A stretch of 26,793 nucleotides of DNA, taken from the NCBI GenBank assembly GCA_964487655.1, contig CAZASB010000023.1, positions 1-26,793 on the forward strand. Direction: 5' to 3'. Source of the DNA: PWXP01 sp964487655. Its GTDB lineage: Bacteria > Planctomycetota > Planctomycetia > Pirellulales > Thermoguttaceae. The notes below the pieces were generated by a model, which was not told the origin of the DNA, did no database searches, and was given only the letters and a program-made list of their open reading frames with translations. The number at the start of each line of letters is the position of its first letter. Positions within the stretch are counted from its first letter, which is position 1. The position numbers and the translations under genes are program-made. Below are positions 15,188 to 22,470 of the stretch, in pieces.

Positions 15188-15994
15188 ATGCGGATCGTGA
15201 TTCAACAGGACTATGCGGCACTGAGCCGGTGGACCGCACATTACATCGCGCACCGGATCAGAGAGTTCAATCCTTCCAAGAACAAACCGTTCGTGCTTGG
15301 CTTGCCGACCGGTTCGACGCCCATCGGCACCTATGAGAACCTCGTACAGCTTTACGAGCAGGGCAAGGTCTCCTTTGAGAACGTCGTTACATTCAACATG
15401 GATGAGTACGTCAGATTACCCGAAGACCATCCCGAGAGCTATCGTGCCTTTATGTGGAAACACCTCTTCAGCCACGTTGATATTCCCAAGGAGAATGTGA
15501 ATATCCTAAACGGTATGTCCAACAACCTGGAGGCCGAGTGCCAACGATATGAAGAGAAGATGCAGTCCCATGGCGGCATCGAACTATTCCTCGGCGGCAT
15601 CGGCCCGGACGGCCACATCGCCTTCAACGAACCCGGTTCGTCGCTGGGAAGTCGCACTCGCGTGAAAACGCTGACGCAGGATACGATCATCGCCAATAGT
15701 CGTTTCTTCGACGGCGACGTCACCCAGGTGCCCAAGACAGCGCTAACGGTCGGGGTCGGCACGGTTATGGATTCCCGGGAAGTCATCATCCTGGTCAATG
15801 GCTATGGCAAGTCCCGCGCGCTGCGGAAGGTTGTCGAGGAAGGCGTCAACCACATGTGGACCGTCTCGGTGCTCCAGTTGCACAAGCACGGCATGATCGT
15901 CTGCGACGACGACGCGACCGTCGAACTGAAAGTCGGCACTGTGAAGTACTTCAAGGACGTTGAGAGCGCGAATCTCCAGCCGGTGGAGCTGTAA
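15188..15994 (+). CDS. nagB: Glucosamine-6-phosphate deaminase
   Basis: A 268-residue enzyme converting glucosamine-6-phosphate to fructose-6-phosphate and ammonia in the cytoplasm, feeding amino sugars into glycolysis. It aligns with E. coli NagB without apparent offset: Asp72 in FNMDEY, Asp141 and His143 in DGHIAF, and Glu148 are all in place, as is the phosphate loop GLPTGSTPIGTY. The allosteric residues Arg158, Lys160 and Tyr254 are also kept, which suggests activation by N-acetylglucosamine-6-phosphate as in the enterobacterial enzyme. AAAGGAG precedes ATG 15188. No nagA or transporter is adjacent. The 218-bp convergent gap 15995-16212 that follows shows nothing recognisable. Confidence 0.95.
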   Translation: MRIVIQQDYAALSRWTAHYIAHRIREFNPSKNKPFVLGLPTGSTPIGTYENLVQLYEQGKVSFENVVTFNMDEYVRLPEDHPESYRAFMWKHLFSHVDIPKENVNILNGMSNNLEAECQRYEEKMQSHGGIELFLGGIGPDGHIAFNEPGSSLGSRTRVKTLTQDTIIANSRFFDGDVTQVPKTALTVGVGTVMDSREVIILVNGYGKSRALRKVVEEGVNHMWTVSVLQLHKHGMIVCDDDATVELKVGTVKYFKDVESANLQPVEL

Positions 15995-16212
15995 GGAATA
16001 GGTATCGCTAGTCCGGGGAGTGGCTTGGGCCGGGTGGACAGAGAAGCCGCTAATTATGGTTCAATGGCGGGCGAATCCGCAAGATGGGCCCCCATGGCTT
16101 ACCAGCCTCTTTCGGCGAGAAGGGATCGGGGGATACACAAGTTTCCATGTACCGGGAAAACACTGGCGTCAGTACGCCCCTGGAGAAGGAGGGAAATACT
16201 CGACATTGAAGA

Positions 16213-17391
16213 TCACTCGCGCTCGAACCGGAGTGGGCTCGCGGAGCAGGGGTCGCTGATGCGGACGGCCGTCTTGCCAGTGAGGAGGTCGTCGAAGAGG
16301 CGACCGACGAACTCAGCTCGCCAGCCGTGGGTAAGACGGGGCACGCGCGTACCGGCCTTTGGGTTCTTCGTGTCGTACGAAACCAGATCGCGAATATCGT
16401 TGGGCGTGCCGACCAGCGCCGGCGCCAGTTTGGCTTCGCGGCACAGACTGCCCAACGCGGCGAACAGGAACTGCCCAAGTACCGAATAGTCTTGTGTTCG
16501 CTCATGGCGAAGCGGTTGTGGCAGTTCTTCCTCCGGCAAGTCGATCGCCTGCTGGACGGCGGTGGAAAGCTCGTTTACACGACGTCGCAGGTCTCCTCGA
16601 TCCATGCCGCGCACGGAGAGAATTTGCGTTGGGTCGGCCGAAGCACGCCGGGCCATCTCGATGAGCAGATCGTCCCGCAACACGTAGCGTACCGGCTTGT
16701 TCCTCCGATCGGCTTCAGCGTTACGCCAGTGCCAGAGGGCTCGCAAGATGGCGAGCTGCCGCGAATTCATACCCGTGTTTCCCGAAACACGCCGCCAGCG
16801 AGAATCGGACTGCGCGGCCGCAAGCGCATCCAACTCGGACTGCATTTCCTCCTCGAACCACGCGATCCGATTCTGGCGCGTCAATCCGTCGTAAATGATG
16901 TCTCGCAGCGGGTGCAAAAATCGCACGTCTCCCAACGCATACTCGATCTGACGGTTAGTCAGCGGGCGACGACGCCAGTCGGTTCGCGTTTCGTGCTTGC
17001 CCGGTTTCTCACCCAGTAGCTTGCCGATCAGCGAATTGTAGCCTGCCGGATACTCGGCCCCAACCAGACCAGCAGCCACTTGCACGTCGAACAGCCTTTT
17101 CGGAAGGGCGCCGGTTGCGTCCAAGCAGAACTCCAGTTCACTACGAGCCGCGTGGATGATGGTTTCGTGAGAGCCTTCGACCACAACTCGCCAGAAATCG
17201 TCGATCTCGGGTAGAGCCATGGCGTCGATCAGCACGAGCTGATCGCGAGTGGCTACCTGCACAAGGCATAACACCGGCCGATACGTGTGTTCCGCCACGA
17301 ACTCGGTGTCAATGGCAACAGACGGTTCACGAGCGAGATCCTCGCAGAACTGGGCAAGCTCGCTTTGTCGTGTGATGGTTCGATAATTCAC
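16213..17391 (-). CDS. rnd: Ribonuclease D family 3'-5' exonuclease with HRDC domain
   Basis: A 392-residue DEDDy exonuclease plus HRDC domain (about 210-290), acting in 3' processing of tRNA and other small RNAs. Numbering matches E. coli RNase D: Asp28 and Glu30 in DTEF, and Tyr151 and Asp155 in YALGD. The second motif reads HAARSELEFC, so position 85 is Glu where the classical enzyme has Asp; metal binding could still work. A C-terminal extension after the HRDC domain (about 290-392) contains a second helical region. The start is GTG at 17391, chosen because it reproduces the family N terminus; no ribosome binding site precedes it. A strong hairpin lies 11-41 bp upstream. Confidence 0.9.
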   Translation of the reverse strand: MNYRTITRQSELAQFCEDLAREPSVAIDTEFVAEHTYRPVLCLVQVATRDQLVLIDAMALPEIDDFWRVVVEGSHETIIHAARSELEFCLDATGALPKRLFDVQVAAGLVGAEYPAGYNSLIGKLLGEKPGKHETRTDWRRRPLTNRQIEYALGDVRFLHPLRDIIYDGLTRQNRIAWFEEEMQSELDALAAAQSDSRWRRVSGNTGMNSRQLAILRALWHWRNAEADRRNKPVRYVLRDDLLIEMARRASADPTQILSVRGMDRGDLRRRVNELSTAVQQAIDLPEEELPQPLRHERTQDYSVLGQFLFAALGSLCREAKLAPALVGTPNDIRDLVSYDTKNPKAGTRVPRLTHGWRAEFVGRLFDDLLTGKTAVRISDPCSASPLRFERE

Positions 17392-17401
17392 GGGAATTAA
17401 T

Positions 17402-17432
17402 CAGGGCAGTCCGCGCGGCGCGAACTGCCCTG
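17402..17432 (-). terminator. Hairpin between the small secreted genes and rnd
   Basis: cagggcagt (17402-17410) pairs perfectly with actgccctg (17424-17432) around a GC-rich 13-nt centre. On the minus strand it is followed by attaatt. It is placed to end the leftward transcript of the two small secreted genes, yet it also sits directly before the rnd start. It may therefore act as a partial terminator or in the rnd leader. Confidence 0.5.
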
Positions 17433-17500
17433 GTGGTTGAAGGAAGCAGGCAGAACGTGTCGGCCTGGGCGGCAGCGAGAATGAATGGCAACGGGGCCTG

Positions 17501-17878
17501 CTACCACGGGCCACGTATATAATACACACCCATCTGGTCAGTGTCACTGGGCCAGGGCGGCATGGGCCGGTACGATTTCCGGCTGTAGTAGCCGGGGCCG
17601 GGCCATCCATGGCCGTATTGATGGCGAATGGGGGTGATTCGCGTATTGCCGACGCCCCAGCCCCAATTGGTTTGAGCCTCGGCGGTGGGCGGAACAACTA
17701 GGGCAAGAGGCATGCCCCATTCTGGTTTATAGTAATAGCCGTGCCAGGGCATGGTCGCAGCCTGCCTCGCTGCCACGACCTCTTTTCGTGAACCGTGGCC
17801 GTGGCCGGCGTTAGCTGTTTCGCAGCTCCAGACAAGGAAGAGAAGGACTGCACACGCAAGAGTGAACGTCCGAATCAT
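17501..17878 (-). CDS. Small secreted protein rich in Trp, Tyr, Pro and Gly
   Basis: A 125-residue protein of unrecognised family. Residues 1-24 form a Sec signal peptide with likely cleavage after TANA. The mature part opens with GHGHG, then has YYYKPEWGMPLALVVPP, NWGWGVGNTRITPIRHQYG and a Pro/Tyr-rich tail. It has no cysteines in the mature part and no transmembrane segment. The ribosome binding site AAAGGAG before ATG 17878 is good. It lies 22 bp after the other small secreted gene, so the two are co-transcribed. Similar short aromatic-rich exported proteins are common in planctomycetes, and a cell-surface or matrix role is a guess. Confidence 0.75.
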   Translation of the reverse strand: MIRTFTLACAVLLFLVWSCETANAGHGHGSRKEVVAARQAATMPWHGYYYKPEWGMPLALVVPPTAEAQTNWGWGVGNTRITPIRHQYGHGWPGPGYYSRKSYRPMPPWPSDTDQMGVYYIRGPW

Positions 17879-17900
17879 GGTAGGATTCTCCTTTGCAGCG

Positions 17901-18230
17901 CTAGCGCCATGAGATTTTGGCTCGCGTCCAGCCGGCGCCGGAATTGTAACGCCAGTACGTTCGACTATGACGGTAGAGGAACTCGTGGGGGCTCAGCGGC
18001 TCGTAGGTGATGTAGGTGTGTCCAACCAGTGGCGGTACCGGTCGCGGGCAAGGATATAGCTCGGCGCCCACCCCATTCGAGTGCATAGGTTCCACATAAT
18101 AGTTGTAGAACGAGGTAGGCGTATTCTGGTATGGGTTGGCGGCATGGGCCTGGGGTGTCCCCAATTCGCCTTGCCATGCCCAAAGCACGGCAGCGAGGGC
18201 CACACCCAGAGATAGTGTCCTTCGGACCAT
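17901..18230 (-). CDS. Small secreted protein rich in Tyr and Pro
   Basis: A 109-residue protein with a Sec signal peptide (1-30, cleavage after QAHA) and a short mature region that includes TSFYNYYVEP, ELYPCPRPVPPLVGHTYITY and PHEFLYRHSRTYWRY. No known domain was recognised. ATG 18230 is chosen because AGGAG lies at the right spacing and the signal peptide begins there; the frame extends up to 18299 without signal-peptide character. It is the first gene of a leftward pair with the neighbouring secreted gene. A perfect hairpin lies in its leader at 18269-18285. The Tyr/His/Pro-rich makeup suggests an envelope or extracellular protein. Confidence 0.75.
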   Translation of the reverse strand: MVRRTLSLGVALAAVLWAWQGELGTPQAHAANPYQNTPTSFYNYYVEPMHSNGVGAELYPCPRPVPPLVGHTYITYEPLSPHEFLYRHSRTYWRYNSGAGWTRAKISWR

Positions 18231-18268
18231 TGGATCGGCTCCTTGGTATGGAGGTGGAAAACGGGAAG

Positions 18269-18285
18269 CCGGCTCTGGGAGCCGG
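18269..18285 (-). promoter_or_regulatory. Leader hairpin upstream of the small secreted pair
   Basis: ccggctc (18269-18275) pairs with gagccgg (18279-18285) around a 3-nt loop, about 40 bp upstream of ATG 18230. It could stabilise the message or modulate translation. Confidence 0.3.
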
Positions 18286-18531
18286 AATATCGCAGGCAAG
18301 ATGGAGGGAGTCTTCCTGGCCGAACGGACCCGCAGGCACTTCGTTCGGCGGAAAATTCCCCCGCTGTCCTACCGCGTCTTTCAATTGATCCTGGCGGGTT
18401 GTGCATCCGCGATACGGTTCGCGACGTGCTCTTCTGAAGTCTCGGCTTCTGCCACTGCTAGGAGTGAATCTTTGTATGTCGGATAACGCGAATGAAGTCA
18501 ATTTGACGAAAACTCGGTTGGAAACCGTCTG

Positions 18532-18558
18532 TTGAACTGCTCGGAGAATCGCTATAAT
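18532..18558 (+). promoter_or_regulatory. Candidate promoter for the topoisomerase VI B gene
   Basis: A perfect TATAAT (18553-18558) has TTGAAC 15 bp upstream (18532-18537), a short spacer; TGTTGA two bases earlier would give 17. The leader to TTG 18738 would be about 173 nt. Apart from this and the leader hairpin at 18269, the gap 18231-18737 holds only a small hairpin, ccgtg-gcatt-cacgg, near 18620. Confidence 0.4.
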
Positions 18559-18737
18559 CGGCGCCATACATCCAAGACGCAAAGTCGGTCGGAACATAGT
18601 TTTTGCTTGACTACTGTTCACCGTGGCATTCACGGGGCAAGGCGACGGTCTTCCCGAGAGGTATCCCTTCCAGCCTTGTTTCGTACCCTTCCGACGACTG
18701 ATTTCTGCGAAACGAGCTTACTTCACGGAGGTCCATT

Positions 18738-20849
18738 TTGGCGACGAGTTGTTCCCATACCGATTCACCCACTTCCGAGCCCGGCCTGACCAAGTCGACT
18801 GCCGGATCTAACGGGCAGGCCGGTTCCAACGGGCAGGCCGATTCCAACGGGCAGGCCGATTCCAATGGCTCAAATATAGCCCCTCGCAAGAGGCGTCGAT
18901 CGACTGCGGAGAGCATGGCGGCCAGCCAACGCGATATCTCCGTCAGCGAGTTCTTTGCCAAGAACCGCCATCTGCTCGGTTTCGACAACCCCCGCAAGGC
19001 CCTCCTCACCACGGTGAAGGAAGCGGTTGACAACGCGATCGACGCGTGCGAGGAAGGCGGCATCCTCCCGGAAATCTGGATCCACATCGAACGGGCCGGA
19101 AACGATCGCTTCAAGGCTGGCATCCAGGACAACGGGCCGGGGATTCTCAAGAAGCAGATCCCGCTGATCTTCGGTAAACTCCTGTACGGTTCAAAGTTTC
19201 ATCGGCTTCGCATGAGTCGCGGACAGCAGGGGATCGGCATCTCGGCCGCCGGCATGTATGGGCTGCTGACCACCGGCAGGCCGGTGAAGATCGTCTCCAA
19301 GGTCTCCAAGCGGACATCGGCCCACTACTACGAGATTCAGATCGACACGAAGCGCAACCGGCCGGAGATTGTCAACGGGCGGGGCGAGGGCGTGGAGATT
19401 CCGCCTGGCGAACTCGGACGCAAGGCCATCGAACGCCACGAGATCGAGTGGATCGAGTCCGACCACGGGACCCGCGTCACCATCGAACTAGAGGCTCGGT
19501 ACCAGCGTGGCCGTGGCAGCGTTGACGAGTACCTTGAGCAAACCGCCATTGCCAACCCACACGTCACGCTCCATTACACCGATCCAGACGGCAACCAACG
19601 CGACTATCTCCGCGCGGCCGAGGTTCTGCCTCCGGAACCCAAGGAGATCAAGCCGCACCCGTACGGTGTCGAGTTGGGGATGCTCGTTGGCATGTTGAAG
19701 GACACGAAACTGCCAACGGTTTCCCAGTTCCTCCAAAAGTCGTTCTCGCGTGTCAGCCCTTCCGTGGCGCGCAAGATATGCGAGGCGGCGAACATCAGCG
19801 TTCGCGCGAACACCACCCGTATCGGGCGGCACGAGGCCGATCTGCTCTTCCGAGCCATCCAGGAGACAAAGATCTCGGCACCCTCGACGGATTGCATCTC
19901 GCCAATCGGCGAAGAGCTTATCCTGAAGGGGCTGCACCAGGTCGTTCCCGGCGAGTTCTTTGCGGCCGCGACCCGGCCCCCGGCGGTCTACCGGGGCAAC
20001 CCGTTCGCGATCGAGGTAGGGTTGGCCTTCGGTGGCGGTCCAAGCGTCCATCGCGTGAGTCGCGAGGGGCTGGGCGAAATGCTGGAGCAGTCTGACGCCC
20101 GCACCATCCGCCAGTTCCTGACCACCACGTTCGACGGTCTCGGTCCCGACGCCGCCGACAAGATCATCAAGCAAGCGCATCTGAAGACCCGTAGCTCACC
20201 CGGTAAAATGAAGCCGAAGGAAATCGAAGCCTTGCTGCACGCCATGCAGAGCCTGAACCTTTCCGAGGGCCAGACCATGTCCGTGCTGCGCTACGCCAAT
20301 CGCGTCCCGTTGCAGTTCCAGGCCGGCGCGTGCGCCATTACGCAAACCATCACCGGTACCAACTGGCGGGCGTACGGCCTGGCCCAATCGCGTGGGCAGC
20401 TCCCTCGCGGGCCGGTGACCGTCATGGTCCATATGGCCAGCGTGTGGGTACCGTTCACCAGCGAGTCGAAAGAGGCCGTGGCCAGCTACCCGGAAATCCA
20501 GAAGGAACTCCGCCTGGCCCTGCAAACCGTCGGCCGCAAACTGGGCATGTATCTTCGCCGGCGCAAGATGGTGAAGCACCAGGGCGAACGCCGGTCCATC
20601 TTCCTACGCTACCTGCGAGAGGTGGCCGGGGCCGTTAGCCGAATCAACGAGACCGATCGGGACGAACTCTACGAAAAGCTCCTGGCCGTGGCTAAAAACC
20701 GCACCACCGAAGCCGACCTGCAAATCGACGAAAGCGGGCAGTTCGTCGAGGACGCGGCCGAGACGGACCTCGGCGAGAATGTCCTCATCGTCACTCCGCA
20801 TTTGAAACCACAACCGGAGCCAAACTCGAAACCGCCGACACAGTCGTAG
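18738..20849 (+). CDS. top6B: DNA topoisomerase VI subunit B, with a second H2TH-like module
   Basis: A 703-residue ATPase subunit of a type IIB topoisomerase, which with subunit A would pass one DNA duplex through another. The GHKL ATPase has Glu95 in EAVDNAIDA, DNGPGI at 131-136 and GQQGIG at 162-167. An H2TH module lies at about 327-379. The transducer domain starts with PPAVYRGNPFAIEVG and resumes with LRYANRVPLQF, VPFTSESKEAV and LRLALQ. Between those halves lies an insert (about 430-512) resembling the first H2TH. The N terminus carries hexapeptide repeats. The start is TTG 18738, with GGAGG 6 bp upstream. Archaeal TopVI B is usually 530-620 residues, so this one is long. No subunit A gene is adjacent. 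Confidence 0.93.
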   Translation: MATSCSHTDSPTSEPGLTKSTAGSNGQAGSNGQADSNGQADSNGSNIAPRKRRRSTAESMAASQRDISVSEFFAKNRHLLGFDNPRKALLTTVKEAVDNAIDACEEGGILPEIWIHIERAGNDRFKAGIQDNGPGILKKQIPLIFGKLLYGSKFHRLRMSRGQQGIGISAAGMYGLLTTGRPVKIVSKVSKRTSAHYYEIQIDTKRNRPEIVNGRGEGVEIPPGELGRKAIERHEIEWIESDHGTRVTIELEARYQRGRGSVDEYLEQTAIANPHVTLHYTDPDGNQRDYLRAAEVLPPEPKEIKPHPYGVELGMLVGMLKDTKLPTVSQFLQKSFSRVSPSVARKICEAANISVRANTTRIGRHEADLLFRAIQETKISAPSTDCISPIGEELILKGLHQVVPGEFFAAATRPPAVYRGNPFAIEVGLAFGGGPSVHRVSREGLGEMLEQSDARTIRQFLTTTFDGLGPDAADKIIKQAHLKTRSSPGKMKPKEIEALLHAMQSLNLSEGQTMSVLRYANRVPLQFQAGACAITQTITGTNWRAYGLAQSRGQLPRGPVTVMVHMASVWVPFTSESKEAVASYPEIQKELRLALQTVGRKLGMYLRRRKMVKHQGERRSIFLRYLREVAGAVSRINETDRDELYEKLLAVAKNRTTEADLQIDESGQFVEDAAETDLGENVLIVTPHLKPQPEPNSKPPTQS
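18810..18863 (+). repeat. 18-bp tandem repeat inside top6B
   Basis: Three consecutive 18-bp units (18810-18827, 18828-18845, 18846-18863) differ by a single base in the first, with partial units at both ends. They encode SNGQAG/D hexapeptides in the N-terminal tail before the ATPase domain. The repeat is in frame, so unit number can change without breaking the gene. Confidence 0.9.
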
Positions 20850-20862
20850 ACCGCCGTCAACG

Positions 20863-20880
20863 TGATACTTGCCGGTATCA
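20863..20880 (+). terminator. Weak hairpin after top6B
   Basis: tgatac (20863-20868) and gtatca (20875-20880) form a 6-bp stem 14 bp beyond the top6B stop, followed by ttatgat. It may end the top6B transcript; the stem is short and AT-rich. Confidence 0.3.
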
Positions 20881-21038
20881 TTATGATAGCGCATTACGTG
20901 CGTCACACGCGGAAAAACCGGCGCAAGGGGCCTCGACATGATTCGGCATGTGATATGCACCTGGTATTTGCGACCTTGTGCCATTGACGTGAATCATCCG
21001 GACCAAGAGATGTTTTCCGAAAACCGCGGAGGTGGACG

Positions 21039-22037
21039 ATGCGAGTACTTCCTAAACTGTTGATCGTTGTGGCGGTTGTCCTGACAGCCGCGTCCCTTGC
21101 ATGGGCCGATCCACCGGAGTCCGATCGACGAGGCAAGCCGGCCCGGGGTGGGCCTGACCGGGGCGGAGATGATGTATCCAAGCATGACTCGGACCGGTCC
21201 GGGCGCGTGGAGCGCCATCATTACGGCGGTTACCGGCCACCCTCGGTGGTCCACTGGGGCGGCGCCTACCGGGTTCCGTATTCGCCCTCGTACGGATACC
21301 CCGTGTATCCGGACTACTATCCGGCCTATCCAGGCTACTATCCGGCGTATCCAGGCTATTCGAGTTGGTATCCGCCCTTCTACGCGCCGCCCATCCACAT
21401 TCCGGCCGAGGAGCTGTATGGTCCCCGCGCGGTACAGCGGTTCATGGGAGTCGATCATTGGTTCCAGCAGCCGCAACCGTCAACCAACATCATCATCCAA
21501 CGGGGCGCCGAGCCGGCTGGCGATGCCGCGAGTGTACCACCGCCAGAGGACGCCAAGCCGCCTCGGGCCACCAACCAGCAGGCATTGAACCTTGCATGGC
21601 GATTTATCGGTTTCGGCGATGCACATTTTGGCAATTCAAACTACGCCGAGGCCAACGACCGATATCGGAAGGCCGCCACCGCCTCGCCTCAATTGGCCGA
21701 CTCCTATTTTCGCCAAGGCTACGCCCTGATGGCGATGGGGCGTTACGACTTGGCGGTCGGCGCGATCCGGCGAGGTCTCGCGTTGGCCCCAGGATGGCCG
21801 CAATCGGGCTTCAGCAACACCGAACTCTACGGCGATAACCGGCAAGCCAAAGCGGCGCATCTTGAAACCCTCGCCGCCGCGTCCGAGAAGGCCCCAAACG
21901 ACGCCGACCTCCTGTTCCTCGTCGGCGTATGCCTGCACTTCGACGGGAAGCCCGAGCGAGCCCGCCCGTTCTTCGAGCGGGCAGACCAGCTCCTGGCCGA
22001 AGACGATGCCTACGTGAAGGCGTTCCTGGTGGAGTAG
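21039..22037 (+). CDS. Secreted TPR protein with a Tyr/Pro-rich spacer
   Basis: A 332-residue exported protein. Residues 1-23 are a Sec signal peptide (cleavage after LAWA). A charged, Gly-rich stretch follows, then a Tyr/Pro-rich region (about 65-125) that includes two tandem YYPAYPG heptads encoded by 21-bp repeats at 21315-21356. The C-terminal half (about 185-330) has TPR-type helices: DAHFGNSNYAEANDRYRKAA, FRQGYALMAMGRYDLAVGAI, and a last one around LVGVCLHFDGKPERARPFF. TPRs bind partner proteins, and the Tyr/Pro part probably spans or contacts the envelope. Function is unknown. GGAGG precedes ATG 21039. It is separated from top6B by 189 bp, so a shared operon is doubtful. Confidence 0.8.
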   Translation: MRVLPKLLIVVAVVLTAASLAWADPPESDRRGKPARGGPDRGGDDVSKHDSDRSGRVERHHYGGYRPPSVVHWGGAYRVPYSPSYGYPVYPDYYPAYPGYYPAYPGYSSWYPPFYAPPIHIPAEELYGPRAVQRFMGVDHWFQQPQPSTNIIIQRGAEPAGDAASVPPPEDAKPPRATNQQALNLAWRFIGFGDAHFGNSNYAEANDRYRKAATASPQLADSYFRQGYALMAMGRYDLAVGAIRRGLALAPGWPQSGFSNTELYGDNRQAKAAHLETLAAASEKAPNDADLLFLVGVCLHFDGKPERARPFFERADQLLAEDDAYVKAFLVE

Positions 22038-22144
22038 GCCACGTCCGGTTTCCTGGCGGGCCAGACTCTCGACAAGAAACTGTCCGGCGCACCGTTGCTG
22101 GAGATTCGTCGTCAGGAACCAAAGAAACGTAGGGTGAGTGGTTT

Positions 22145-22209
22145 CGACTGTCTCGGCAGTCGGGTTCACCCACGCGTCACACTGTGATACACGTAGCGAT
22201 CGTTATCAC
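22145..22209 (+). terminator. Two hairpins after the TPR gene
   Basis: cgactg-tctcgg-cagtcg (22145-22162) is a perfect 6-bp stem-loop, and gtgata (22184-22189) pairs with tatcac (22204-22209) a little farther on. They lie 107-172 bp past the TPR stop. No T-run follows, so they are weak terminator candidates. The rest of 22038-22355 shows nothing else. Confidence 0.25.
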
Positions 22210-22355
22210 GTGACCGACGTGCCTCGCGCGACGTATTTCGAGGAGCGCGTGGATGAACCCGGCTGCTGAAACATCCGGAACCATCTACCTACTCGGCTGA
22301 CGCAACGCGGAAAACTTTCATAATGTTGCCGCTGCCGGGCGACTCCATGGCCAAC

Positions 22356-22384
22356 TTGACCGCGAGCGGCATAGCAGCTAGAAT
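22356..22384 (+). promoter_or_regulatory. Candidate promoter of the NagB-like/Tat operon
   Basis: TTGACC (22356-22361) and TAGAAT (22379-22384) are separated by exactly 17 bp, the best promoter match in this region. Transcription would begin near 22391, a few bases before the TGTAA repeats, so these would form most of the 5' leader. Confidence 0.5.
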
Positions 22385-22397
22385 ACCGTGAGTCGAG

Positions 22398-22453
22398 CCT
22401 GTGTAAAGATGTTTTTGTAACGACGCCTGTGTAACGGCGTCCTTGTAAAATCG
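22398..22453 (+). repeat. Four 14-bp direct repeats with TGTAA core in the leader of the NagB-like gene
   Basis: TGTAA occurs at 22402, 22416, 22430 and 22444, exactly 14 bp apart. The units are cctgtgtaaagatg, tttttgtaacgacg, cctgtgtaacggcg and tccttgtaaaatcg; each ends in G and begins with pyrimidines. Units 1 and 3 share their first nine bases. The array ends 4 bp before the ribosome binding site AAGGAG (22458-22463). The placement suggests a site array for an RNA- or DNA-binding regulator. Confidence 0.7.
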
Positions 22454-22470
22454 CATTAAGGAGACTCCCC

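Noticed and set aside
17965..18633. Minus-strand open frame (222 codons) overlapping the small secreted gene
   Set aside because: It is out of frame with the signal-peptide gene at 17901-18230, which has a proper ribosome binding site; the longer frame has none and no domain.
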